Assembly (NCBI GenBank): GCA_013361525.1
Contig: JABFXY010000101.1
Location: forward strand, 1-64,000
From: Polyangiaceae bacterium
GTDB taxonomy: Bacteria > Myxococcota_A > Polyangia > Polyangiales > Polyangiaceae
Length of the DNA: 64,000 nucleotides
Direction: 5' to 3'
Below, piece after piece: positions 42,235 to 49,932 of the stretch. The notes under the pieces were generated by a model. It had not been told where the DNA came from. It was given only the letters and a program-made list of their open reading frames with translations, and searched no databases. Within the stretch, counting starts at the first letter, position 1, and each line of letters begins with the position of its first letter. Position numbers and translations under genes: made by a program.

Positions 42235-42338
42235 GGGCTGTCCAGACCTCGGCGTTCGGCTCGGCGTTCGGCCCGGCCTTCACCTGCGCGCGTCAGCGCG
42301 GGCCGGGCCGAACGCCGAGCCGAAACTTGGGACAGCCC
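42235..42338. repeat. Long inverted repeat, MITE/REP-like
   Basis: Outer arms GGGCTGTCC (42235-42243) and GGACAGCCC (42330-42338) enclose a perfect 22-bp stem (42257-42278 against 42301-42322) with a 22-nt loop. The stem arm contains a tandem CTCGGCGTTCGG duplication. It ends 6 nt before the kinase start at 42345. No T-run follows, so a mobile palindromic element or an mRNA-leader structure fits better than a terminator. Confidence 0.72.
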
Positions 42339-42344
42339 CTAGGA

Positions 42345-43463
42345 ATGCTCGAGAAGGGACGTGTGCTCGCCGGGCGCTACGAGCTCGAGCGGCTTCTCGC
42401 GCAAGGGGGCATGGGCGAAGTGTGGGTCGCGCGCCATCGGCTGCTCGACGTTTCCGTCGCCGTGAAGCTCATGAGCCGCAAGACTCGAACGAACTCGACG
42501 CTGCGCGCGCGGTTCGAGCGTGAGGCCAAGGTCGGGGCTCGGCTGCGCACGCCACACGTCGTTCAGGTTCTCGACTACGACGTCGACGACGAGACACCGT
42601 TTCTCGCGATGGAGCTCCTCGAAGGGCAGGATCTGTCGGCGGTCGGCAAGGCTCGCCCGCGCTTCGCGTTCGCCGAGGCGGTCGACCTGTTGGCGCAAGC
42701 GGCGCGTGGCCTCGCGGCGGCGCACGAGGTCGGCATCATCCACCGCGACGTGAAGCCATCGAATCTGTTTTTGGCGCGCGTCTCGGCGGGACAGGAGATC
42801 GTCAAAGTCCTCGATTTTGGGATCGCGAAGATCCCCGACGAAGACAAGCTCACGCGAACGAACGTGGTCCTCGGATCACCTGCGTACATGAGCCCGGAGC
42901 AGGTGATGGCCAAACCGATCGACGCGCGCAGCGACGTTTGGAGCCTCGGTGTCGTCGCGTTCTGGATGCTCGCTGGAGAGCTGCCTTTTGCCGGGCCGAA
43001 CGCGACCGCGGTCAGCGAGCGCATCGTGAAAGGTGATCGACCGAGCCTCGGCGACCTCGTGCGCGGCCTGCCGGAAGAGCTCGACGACATCTTCGAGCGC
43101 GCGCTCGCGTTGGATCCGAAAGAGCGCTTCGCCTCCACGCTGGAGCTCGCAGAAGAGCTCACCCGCCTCGATCGCGCGTACCCCGACGTGGGTGCGGGCG
43201 AATCGGTGCAAGACCTGCCGACGGATCGGCTTCGACCGATCGAGGCCGATTCGGAGCCGGAGACGAAGACCTATGCCGTGAAGACGGAGCGGCTGTTTCG
43301 CGCGCGCGGCGATACCGTCCGAATGCCGCTCGCCGCGAGCAGGCACGAGCCCACGCCGCGCCGCGCAAGCCTCGAATCGAATCGAGCGCCCGCCGCGTTA
43401 TGGCTGGTTCCACTCGCGGCGCTGGTGCTGGTGATCGTCGGGCTTTTGGTGCTGCTTCGCTGA
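42345..43463 (+). CDS. Ser/Thr protein kinase, tail-anchored
   Basis: A 372-residue kinase with Gly-rich loop LLAQGGMGEVW, Lys41 (VAVKLM), HRDVKPSN (Asp135), DFG (Asp157) and SPAYMSPEQ. A Pro/Arg-poor linker and a single C-terminal helix (LWLVPLAALVLVIVGLLVLL) leave almost no periplasmic part. So it probably senses through the cytoplasm. The start ATG 42345 is 6 nt behind the inverted repeat at 42235-42338. It could phosphorylate targets read by the FHA regulators in this window; that link is speculation. Confidence 0.92.
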   Translation: MLEKGRVLAGRYELERLLAQGGMGEVWVARHRLLDVSVAVKLMSRKTRTNSTLRARFEREAKVGARLRTPHVVQVLDYDVDDETPFLAMELLEGQDLSAVGKARPRFAFAEAVDLLAQAARGLAAAHEVGIIHRDVKPSNLFLARVSAGQEIVKVLDFGIAKIPDEDKLTRTNVVLGSPAYMSPEQVMAKPIDARSDVWSLGVVAFWMLAGELPFAGPNATAVSERIVKGDRPSLGDLVRGLPEELDDIFERALALDPKERFASTLELAEELTRLDRAYPDVGAGESVQDLPTDRLRPIEADSEPETKTYAVKTERLFRARGDTVRMPLAASRHEPTPRRASLESNRAPAALWLVPLAALVLVIVGLLVLLR

Positions 43464-43505
43464 GATCCGAGAGCGCCGCGGCATATTCGTTGCAGCCATT
43501 TCGCC

Positions 43506-44816
43506 GTGGAGCTCGTCGTCACGCACGCGGTCGCGGACTTCGACGCATTGGGCGCCGCCGTCGGAGCGCACCTCTTGTATCCGCGGTCGAGGATCCTTCT
43601 CGGACCCTTGGGCGCCGGTCCACGCGAGCTCGTCGCGGTCCACCGCGATCGGCTGCCCATCGTCGAGCCTGCGGAGATCGATGTCCGGGCGGTGCGGCGT
43701 GTGATCATCGTCGACGTCCGACGCGCGAAGCGCCTCGCCCTGGTGCCGGGACTCCTCGAGCGCATCCAAAGACGTGACGGCATCGAGGTGCACGTCTGGG
43801 ATCACCACGGCCCATCGGAGGACGACGTCCACGCGGACCAGGCGATCATCGAGCCCGTCGGATCGGCGACCACGTTGCTCGTCGAGGCATTGCAGCGCCG
43901 ACAAATCCCGTTCGGCCCGATGGAGGCAACGGTCATGGCGCTCGGCGTTCACGTCGACACCGGCTCGCTCACGTTCGGCGGATCGACGGGCCGCGACGCA
44001 GCTGCGCTCGGATGGCTGATGAATCGCGGCGCGGCGCTCTCGGTCATCAATCGGTACTTGCGCCCTCCATTCGGAGACTCGCAGCGCGAAGCCTTGCGCG
44101 TATTGCTCGCCAATATGACCGTCGAGAAGATCGGCGGCGCACGCGTCGGATTCGCGGTCCTCGATCATCCATCGGGGAGGCTCGACGAGGTCGTCTCCGA
44201 AGCGCTCGCGCTCGAGGACGTTCACGCGCTTTTCGTGATCGTGCCCGACGGGCGCAGCGGAGCGTGCGTCATCGCGCGTTCCCGCGCGAGGTTCGTCGAT
44301 GTCGCCCACCCCGTCGCGCACCTCGGCGGAGGCGGACATCCCGTCGCCGCTGCAGCAACGTGCCGCGGCCTCTCACCCGCCGACGCGCGAGCTCGCCTTC
44401 TACACGCGCTCCGAAACGAGCCGCCGAAACCGCTCAAAGTCGCCGACATCATGTCGAGCCCGGTCGCGACCGTCGGGACCAAGACGCCGCTCGCGCACGC
44501 GAAAGAAGTCCTCGTCCACGGCGGCTTCACGGGGGTGCCGGTCGTCAAAGACGAGCGTGTCGTCGGCATGCTTTCCCGCCGAGATCTCGCGAAGGCCGAG
44601 CGCAAAGACGAGCTCGATCGACCCGTCCGCAAAGTGATGTCCGCTCCGGTCTGCAGCACCACCGAGGATGAGCTCGTCGAAGAGGCGCTCGCGACGATGG
44701 AGCAGGCCGACGTGGGGAGACTGCCCGTGCTTCGAGGAGAACGGCTCGTCGGGATCGTCACCCGCGACGACTTGCTCGCGTTTCTCTACGGTGAAGCGCC
44801 TCCGTCAGCGAGATGA
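43506..44816 (+). CDS. DHH phosphoesterase with two CBS domains
   Basis: A 436-residue protein. The DHH domain has the ADFDALG metal motif (10-16), a second Asp in VIIVDV and WDHHGP (98-103). DHHA1 follows with the conserved GGGGHPVAAAA near residue 280. Two CBS domains (VADIMSSPVATVGTKTPLAH and VRKVMSAPVCSTTEDELVEE) end the protein. The same DHH-CBS module precedes the nucleotidyltransferase in some long tRNA CCA-adding enzymes; here that part is absent. It may hydrolyse small oligonucleotides or cyclic dinucleotides under adenosyl-ligand control. GTG 43506. Confidence 0.87.
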   Translation: MELVVTHAVADFDALGAAVGAHLLYPRSRILLGPLGAGPRELVAVHRDRLPIVEPAEIDVRAVRRVIIVDVRRAKRLALVPGLLERIQRRDGIEVHVWDHHGPSEDDVHADQAIIEPVGSATTLLVEALQRRQIPFGPMEATVMALGVHVDTGSLTFGGSTGRDAAALGWLMNRGAALSVINRYLRPPFGDSQREALRVLLANMTVEKIGGARVGFAVLDHPSGRLDEVVSEALALEDVHALFVIVPDGRSGACVIARSRARFVDVAHPVAHLGGGGHPVAAAATCRGLSPADARARLLHALRNEPPKPLKVADIMSSPVATVGTKTPLAHAKEVLVHGGFTGVPVVKDERVVGMLSRRDLAKAERKDELDRPVRKVMSAPVCSTTEDELVEEALATMEQADVGRLPVLRGERLVGIVTRDDLLAFLYGEAPPSAR

Positions 44817-44842
44817 CGCGACGGTGCCCGTAGAATGGGCTC

Positions 44843-45748
44843 ATGCTCCGCCGGTCGCTCGCTCCTCTTTGCGCAGCCTTCGCTTTTTCGCTTCTTCTCG
44901 GGTGCGGCGACAAGAAGAAGCGGCACACCGACGACGCAGAAATAAGGCCGGACCCCGTCGTCGCGAGCGCCAGCGCGAGCACGTCGGCCGAGCCGATCGA
45001 TCCGTCGATCACGTTCAAGTACACGCCGGTCGAAATCGGCGAGCGCAAACAGGAGTCGTGGACGAGCCGGACCGAAACGATCACGAACCGCGGCGGCCAG
45101 CAGGACACCGTCGTCGAAACCGAAGCGAGCCGCGTCATTTATGAAGTCCTCGCGACGAAAGACGGCGTGACCGCGCGCGAGCGTCTCGTCTACGATCAAT
45201 TCGAAGAGAAGATCGGTCCACTGCTGAAACCGACGCCGGAGACGCTCGGAAAGCCGTACGAGGTATTTCTTCGTGACGGGGTGCTCGACGCCGTTCATAC
45301 GGACGGCACACCCGCGAGCCCGAGCGAGGTCTCGTGGATCGACGGTCGATGGGGGCTCGGCCGCAAAGAATGGATGGCCGACGTCTTCGACGGCCAAACC
45401 GTCCGCCCCGGCGAGACTGTCCCACCGCTCGTCGCCAAGCTGAAGGGCCTGCTCGGGCTCGATTCACCCAGCGTGAACGTGAAGTCGGAGCGCTGCACGT
45501 TCGAGGGTCGCGAGGGGCGGGACGCGAAGTTCGTCTATCGGTTCGAGCACGAGGTTCGCGGCATCGCGAAGGCAATGGTGGCCACGTCCGGCACGCTGTA
45601 CGTCTCGATCCCGCGGGGCGCCTTCGTTCAGGAAGAGCGGAAAACCAGCTACCGCAGTGACGACGGGCAGACCCGAATCGAATCGGTCACGAACCACGCA
45701 CGCATGAGTCTTCCGCCCGCCGCGGGCGCTCGGTCGGCGCCCCGTTGA
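44843..45748 (+). CDS. Lipoprotein, paralogue of 27423-28343
   Basis: A 301-residue lipoprotein (lipobox LLLGC) with a Lys-rich start after the Cys, a short Ser/Ala linker and a domain beginning ITFKYTPVEIGERKQESW. Its three main blocks match the gene at 27423 in order and spacing. The Lys-rich stretch (GDKKKRH) directly behind the Cys differs from the linker of its paralogue. The role is unknown. It lies 26 nt after the DHH-CBS gene, possibly in one transcript. Confidence 0.78.
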   Translation: MLRRSLAPLCAAFAFSLLLGCGDKKKRHTDDAEIRPDPVVASASASTSAEPIDPSITFKYTPVEIGERKQESWTSRTETITNRGGQQDTVVETEASRVIYEVLATKDGVTARERLVYDQFEEKIGPLLKPTPETLGKPYEVFLRDGVLDAVHTDGTPASPSEVSWIDGRWGLGRKEWMADVFDGQTVRPGETVPPLVAKLKGLLGLDSPSVNVKSERCTFEGREGRDAKFVYRFEHEVRGIAKAMVATSGTLYVSIPRGAFVQEERKTSYRSDDGQTRIESVTNHARMSLPPAAGARSAPR

Positions 45749-45791
45749 GGGCATTGGAGCACCGGCGAGAGTGCGTGTAACCTCCGTCACC

Positions 45792-46280
45792 ATGCGCAAG
45801 CTGTCGGTCACGCACGTTATCGAATGCGACGTCGAAACGTTCTGGAAGACGTTCTTCGACGCCGAATACAACAAGAAGCTCTATTCGGACGGGCTCGGCT
45901 TCAAAGAGTTCGAGATCCTCGAGCAGAGCGAGACGAAGCGCAGGATGCGCGGCGTGCCGAAGATGAACCTCCCCGGCCCGGTGGCGAAGCTCCTCGGCGA
46001 CCGCTTCGGGTACGAGGAGCAGGGCTCGTTCGACAAGGCGTCGAACAAGTTCTCTTGGAAGATGTTGCCCAACACGATGGGCGACAAACTGTTCACCAAC
46101 GGCTTCACCAAGATCGAGCCCGCCGGTGACGGCAAGGTCCGCCGCATCAGCGAAGCGAACATCGAGGCGAAGGTCTTCGGGGTCGGGGGCCTTCTCGAAA
46201 GCACGGCCGAAAAAGAGGTCCGTGACAGCTGGGACAAAGAAGCCGCCTTCATGAATCGCTGGGTCAAAGAGCACAAATAG
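45792..46280 (+). CDS. DUF2505/SRPBCC-like protein
   Basis: A 162-residue protein: KLSVTHVIECDVETFWKTFF at the start, then LYSDGLGFKEFEILEQSETK and a C-terminal helix SWDKEAAFMNRWVKEHK. The layout (first strand, helix with W, long curved sheet, last helix) is that of START/SRPBCC ligand-binding proteins, and the 'FW..FFD..Y' start resembles DUF2505. Ligand unknown. ATG 45792; a GTG at 45771 is less likely. Confidence 0.75.
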   Translation: MRKLSVTHVIECDVETFWKTFFDAEYNKKLYSDGLGFKEFEILEQSETKRRMRGVPKMNLPGPVAKLLGDRFGYEEQGSFDKASNKFSWKMLPNTMGDKLFTNGFTKIEPAGDGKVRRISEANIEAKVFGVGGLLESTAEKEVRDSWDKEAAFMNRWVKEHK

Positions 46281-46293
46281 ACCGGCGAAAAAC

Positions 46294-47046
46294 ATGGGGA
46301 GGACGTTTGCGATCGGCGACATCCACGGGGACATCGAGGCGCTCAATCGCCTCTTGAAGCGCCTTCCGAAGCTTCAGTCCGACGACACGCTCTTATTCAT
46401 CGGCGACTACATCGACCGCGGACCCAGCTCCCGCGAGGTGGTGAAGCGGATCCGCGAATTGCCGTCTCGCACGAAGGCACACGTCGTCGCGCTGCGCGGC
46501 AATCACGAAGATGCATGGCTCCAGGTCGTCGACAGCGGCTGGCCGGAGTTCGTCATGCCGCGCAAGAACGGGTGCTACGAAGCGATGCGCTCGTTCAAGC
46601 GACAGCCCGTGCCGGCGGAAGACGAAGTGCCCACGAACGAAGAGTTCCGTGAGCTTTTGACCGGCACCTTCTTCCCCAAAGACGTCGTCGATTGGATGCG
46701 TTCGCTGCCGTACTTCCACGAGGACGATCACGCGATCTACGTCCACGCCGGCCTCAAGCGCCCCGACAGAGAGGGACCGTTCCCGCATCCTCGCGACGTC
46801 GAGCCGAAGCGATCGTTGCTCTGGGTTCGCGATCAGGACTTCTTCCGCAACTACCGCGGCAAGACCATCGTCTTCGGTCACACGACGACGGAGCAGCTGC
46901 CGGCCGAATTGTCGTCGTACACAGCGGACGATCCCACGGATCTGTGGGCCGGCCCTTGCGCGGTCGGCTTGGACACCGGCGCGGGCAAGGGCGGGTTTTT
47001 GACGGCGTTCGAGCTCCCCGAAGGCAACGTCTACGAATCGAGGTGA
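46294..47046 (+). CDS. PPP-family metallophosphatase
   Basis: A 250-residue phosphatase with all PPP signatures: GDIHG (8-12), GDYIDRGP (37-44), RGNHE (67-71), a His in YVHAGL and FGHTTTE. These bind two metal ions and phosphate. Bacterial members act on Ser/Thr-phosphorylated proteins or on nucleotides such as Ap4A. With two Ser/Thr kinases nearby, protein dephosphorylation is plausible. It starts 14 nt after the SRPBCC-like gene. Confidence 0.9.
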   Translation: MGRTFAIGDIHGDIEALNRLLKRLPKLQSDDTLLFIGDYIDRGPSSREVVKRIRELPSRTKAHVVALRGNHEDAWLQVVDSGWPEFVMPRKNGCYEAMRSFKRQPVPAEDEVPTNEEFRELLTGTFFPKDVVDWMRSLPYFHEDDHAIYVHAGLKRPDREGPFPHPRDVEPKRSLLWVRDQDFFRNYRGKTIVFGHTTTEQLPAELSSYTADDPTDLWAGPCAVGLDTGAGKGGFLTAFELPEGNVYESR

Positions 47047-47050
47047 GGTC

Positions 47051-48028
47051 ATGTCGAAGCGCGCGCGGCACACGCTCCCGAAGGTCTTCGCCGCGATCGC
47101 ATCGAGCGTCGTCGCTGCGTCGGTCGCATCGTGCTCGAGCCCGGAGGCGACGGGTGGAGGCGACGACGACATTGGGGGCCAGCGCGGCTCGACGATGTCG
47201 TTCGTGGACGTCGATGCCGAGACGCTCGCGCGCTTGAAGGCGATGCCGGCAATCCCAATGGAGGAGTGCAACAAGCTCTGCACCGAGCCGGCCGGTCAGC
47301 TGACGTCGTGCATGGTGTATCCGCCGCCCGGCGGCGGTCCCGAGAAGATCGGCTGCACCTGGGAGACGGTGTTCTATCGGCGCGGTCGTCTACCTCGTGG
47401 CGTCGAAGCGCAGGCACCGTCGTCGCGTGATCCGGGCGCATGTTTCGCACACGCGGCCTACCTCGAGCACGCATCGGTGCACGCCTTCGGGCTTCTGGTG
47501 AAAGACCTGCGCGCGCTCGGAGCACCTTCTTCGCTCGTCGCGCGCTGCCGCGCCGCTCGCCGCGACGAGCTCTCGCACACGCGCATCATGCGCGGTCTCA
47601 GCCAGCGTGCAGGCGTCGAGCCCCTCGTCGCGCCGGCCACAGATCGGCCTCGTGCATCGCTCTTCGACCTTGCGATGGAGAACGCGGTCGAAGGCTGCGT
47701 GCTCGAGACGTTCGCGGCGCTGCTGTCGATCGTCGACGCGCGAACGGCGACGAGTCCCTCGCTCCGTCGCAGGCTCGCGAGGATCGCCGACGACGAATGC
47801 CGGCACGCGCGCCTCTCGTGGGACATCGCCGCCTGGGCCGAGCCGATGCTCGCCCTCGAAGAGCGTCGAGCCGTCGAAGAAGCGCGCGCTCGCACGCTGG
47901 ACGCGTTGATCGAGGCAACGGATCGCCTCGCAGAACGCGATGATCCCACGCTCGCGACGCTCGCGCGATCGCTGGAGACCGTGCTCGCGCGGCCGACCGG
48001 CGACGTCGCGCTCGCGCTCGCGGCTTGA
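47051..48028 (+). CDS. Ferritin-like lipoprotein (copy 1 of 2)
   Basis: A 325-residue lipoprotein (lipobox SVASC) with a Cys-containing N-terminal part and a four-helix ferritin-like domain. Metal-binding candidates occur at AAYLEHASVHAF (helix 1), RRDELSHTRIM (E..H, helix 2), NAVEGCVLETFAAL (helix 3) and DDECRHARLSWDI (E..H, helix 4). This E/ExxH order suits a di-iron carboxylate site. The gene at 58379 has the same four motifs. The family is not named to my knowledge. It begins 4 nt after the phosphatase gene. Confidence 0.78.
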   Translation: MSKRARHTLPKVFAAIASSVVAASVASCSSPEATGGGDDDIGGQRGSTMSFVDVDAETLARLKAMPAIPMEECNKLCTEPAGQLTSCMVYPPPGGGPEKIGCTWETVFYRRGRLPRGVEAQAPSSRDPGACFAHAAYLEHASVHAFGLLVKDLRALGAPSSLVARCRAARRDELSHTRIMRGLSQRAGVEPLVAPATDRPRASLFDLAMENAVEGCVLETFAALLSIVDARTATSPSLRRRLARIADDECRHARLSWDIAAWAEPMLALEERRAVEEARARTLDALIEATDRLAERDDPTLATLARSLETVLARPTGDVALALAA

Positions 48029-48070
48029 AGCTGGAACCCCGCCGCTCCCTGCGTTGTCGTAGGAGGTTCG

Positions 48071-49030
48071 ATGCGCCGGCGCGAGCTGCTCCTGACCTTC
48101 GGATCCACGGCGCTCGCGTGCTCCACCGGCACCGAGGGATCGCCGTTGCGCGCGCGGCGAGGCGTCGCAGCCGAGACGAAGAAGATCACCGAGGGCATGG
48201 TCTCGCGCTCGGATCCGCCAGCCCTCCGGCTCGTTCGCGACAAGCTCGCGCCGCTTCACCACCGCACGGAAAAGCCGAAACCCGGCGACTGGCTCTACGA
48301 TCACCCCGAAGGCGGCCAGACCTTCGAGGAGTACCTCGTCAGCGAGCCGACGCGACCAACGCCGAACCGCCGCACGCTCGTCGTCGCTCCCCTCGGAGAA
48401 ATGCCGCCCGCGAGCCTGCGCATCGTCGAGCGCACGACCGAGTACCTCGGGCTCCACTTCGGTTTGCCGACGCGCGTCGCACCTGCAATCGCGCTCGATC
48501 CGCCTTCTTCCGCGCGCCGCGAGAAGTTCGGCTCGGAACAGTTTCTCACCCGCTGGATCCTCGATCGCCTTCTACCGAAGTACCTGCCCGACGACGCTGC
48601 CGCGCTGATCGGCTTCACCGCGACCGACCTCTGGCCCGGTGAAAATTGGAACTTCGTGTTCGGGGAAGCGACCTTCAGCGAGCGCGTCGGCGTTTGGTCC
48701 CTTCACCGTTTCGGCGATCCTTCGGCTGGCGCGGACGCCGAGCGAACAGCGCTACTTCGCGCGCTGAAAATCGCCGTCCACGAGACGGGCCACATGTTCT
48801 CCCTCCCGCACTGCACGAAGTACCCCTGCGTCCAAGCGGGGACCAACAGCATGGATGAGACGGATCTCTCGCCGCTGTGGCTGTGTCCCGAGTGTTTGCC
48901 GAAGATCGCGTGGGTCACCGCGACCGATCCGCGCGCCCGCCTCGCCGAAACGAGCCGTTTCTGCGCGGCGCACGGCCTGAAAGCCGAGGCGGCGTTCCTC
49001 GATCGATCCCTCGCCGCGCTCGAAGCGTAG
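48071..49030 (+). CDS. amzA-like: Archaemetzincin-like zinc protease
   Basis: A 319-residue protein with a signal or lipoprotein-like start (LLTFGSTALACS). The zinc motif HETGHMFSLPHC (237-248) is followed by CTKYPC and later CPEC (272-275), the archaemetzincin arrangement HExxHxxGxxHC-x4-C...CxxC. Here the usual Gly of the zinc motif is Ser244. The ligands for both zinc ions are otherwise present. Archaemetzincins are usually cytoplasmic and shorter; an exported form is unusual. It probably belongs to the same transcript as the ferritin-like gene. Confidence 0.85.
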   Translation: MRRRELLLTFGSTALACSTGTEGSPLRARRGVAAETKKITEGMVSRSDPPALRLVRDKLAPLHHRTEKPKPGDWLYDHPEGGQTFEEYLVSEPTRPTPNRRTLVVAPLGEMPPASLRIVERTTEYLGLHFGLPTRVAPAIALDPPSSARREKFGSEQFLTRWILDRLLPKYLPDDAAALIGFTATDLWPGENWNFVFGEATFSERVGVWSLHRFGDPSAGADAERTALLRALKIAVHETGHMFSLPHCTKYPCVQAGTNSMDETDLSPLWLCPECLPKIAWVTATDPRARLAETSRFCAAHGLKAEAAFLDRSLAALEA

Positions 49031-49072
49031 AGCGATCCAAAACGTCGCCGGCTGGGGCTAAACTGCGCTGCG

Positions 49073-49765
49073 ATGAACCGGAGCTGGGCACGTCTCGGGA
49101 AGGTGGCGCCTCTCGTTTCGCTGATATTCGCGGCAGCTTGCGCCAACGTGCACCCGCCGTCGGATTCGACGACCGTGGACGTCGAAGACGGCAAGCCGAG
49201 CGACGCGACGGCAGCGACGACGGCAACCGCGACTCCGTCGACGACGCCGACGACGGAGCCCGGGGCCGGGGTCGAGCCCGTGACCCCCGACGGCTCGACT
49301 GCGGCGATCCCCTCCGATACCGCAACGACCTTGACCGCCACGATGCGCGGCGACTCGATCATCCCGGCGGCGCCGATCGCCTATGAGGTCGGCGCCTCCA
49401 AGCTGCGCGAGTCGAGCATCCCGTCGCTCAACCAAATCAAAGCGTTCCTCGACGCGATGCCGGACATCACGCTTCTCCGCATCGAGGTTCATACCGACAG
49501 CGACGGCGACAGCGCGGCGAACCTTCAGCTCTCCAAGATGCGAGCAATGTCGGTCGCGAAGGAGCTCGTCGCCGAAGGGGTCGCGTGCAAGCGCCTCTTT
49601 CCCGTCGGCTTCGGCGAGAAGAAACCCATCGCGCCGAACGACAAGCCCGAGGAAAAGGCGAAGAACCGCCGGACCGAGTTCTTCGTCGCGACGCTCAAGG
49701 GAAAGCCCCTCAACAACCGGCCGGTGGACGGCGGCGGTGAGTCGTCCGGAGACCCCTGTAAGTAA
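49073..49765 (+). CDS. OmpA-like lipoprotein
   Basis: A 230-residue lipoprotein with lipobox FAAAC, a Thr/Pro/Asp-rich linker and an OmpA_C domain. The domain has IPSLNQIKAFLDAMPDITLL, an HTDSDGD turn and KNRRTEFFV, the conserved peptidoglycan-binding residues. It should bind diaminopimelate in the cell wall from the outer membrane. Similar lipoproteins (Pal-like) stabilise the envelope. ATG 49073. Confidence 0.85.
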   Translation: MNRSWARLGKVAPLVSLIFAAACANVHPPSDSTTVDVEDGKPSDATAATTATATPSTTPTTEPGAGVEPVTPDGSTAAIPSDTATTLTATMRGDSIIPAAPIAYEVGASKLRESSIPSLNQIKAFLDAMPDITLLRIEVHTDSDGDSAANLQLSKMRAMSVAKELVAEGVACKRLFPVGFGEKKPIAPNDKPEEKAKNRRTEFFVATLKGKPLNNRPVDGGGESSGDPCK

Positions 49766-49932
49766 GCTGCTGTTTGTCTCTGCCCGACCTCCGGTCGGAG
49801 CCTGCGGGTGTGGGTCCATCGGCCTGGTGATCAAAGGATCCAGTTTGCTTGGATCACCATGTGTGATGCCGGCAGATACCGTGGTTTCTGGTAGGCATGA
49901 CGCTTGCGAGCGCCGGCCGACCGGAGGCACGA

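Noticed and set aside
49823..49860. Imperfect inverted repeat GGTGATC...GATCACC after the OmpA-like gene
   Set aside because: Only 7 bp of stem with a long unpaired centre and no T-tract; not enough to call a terminator.
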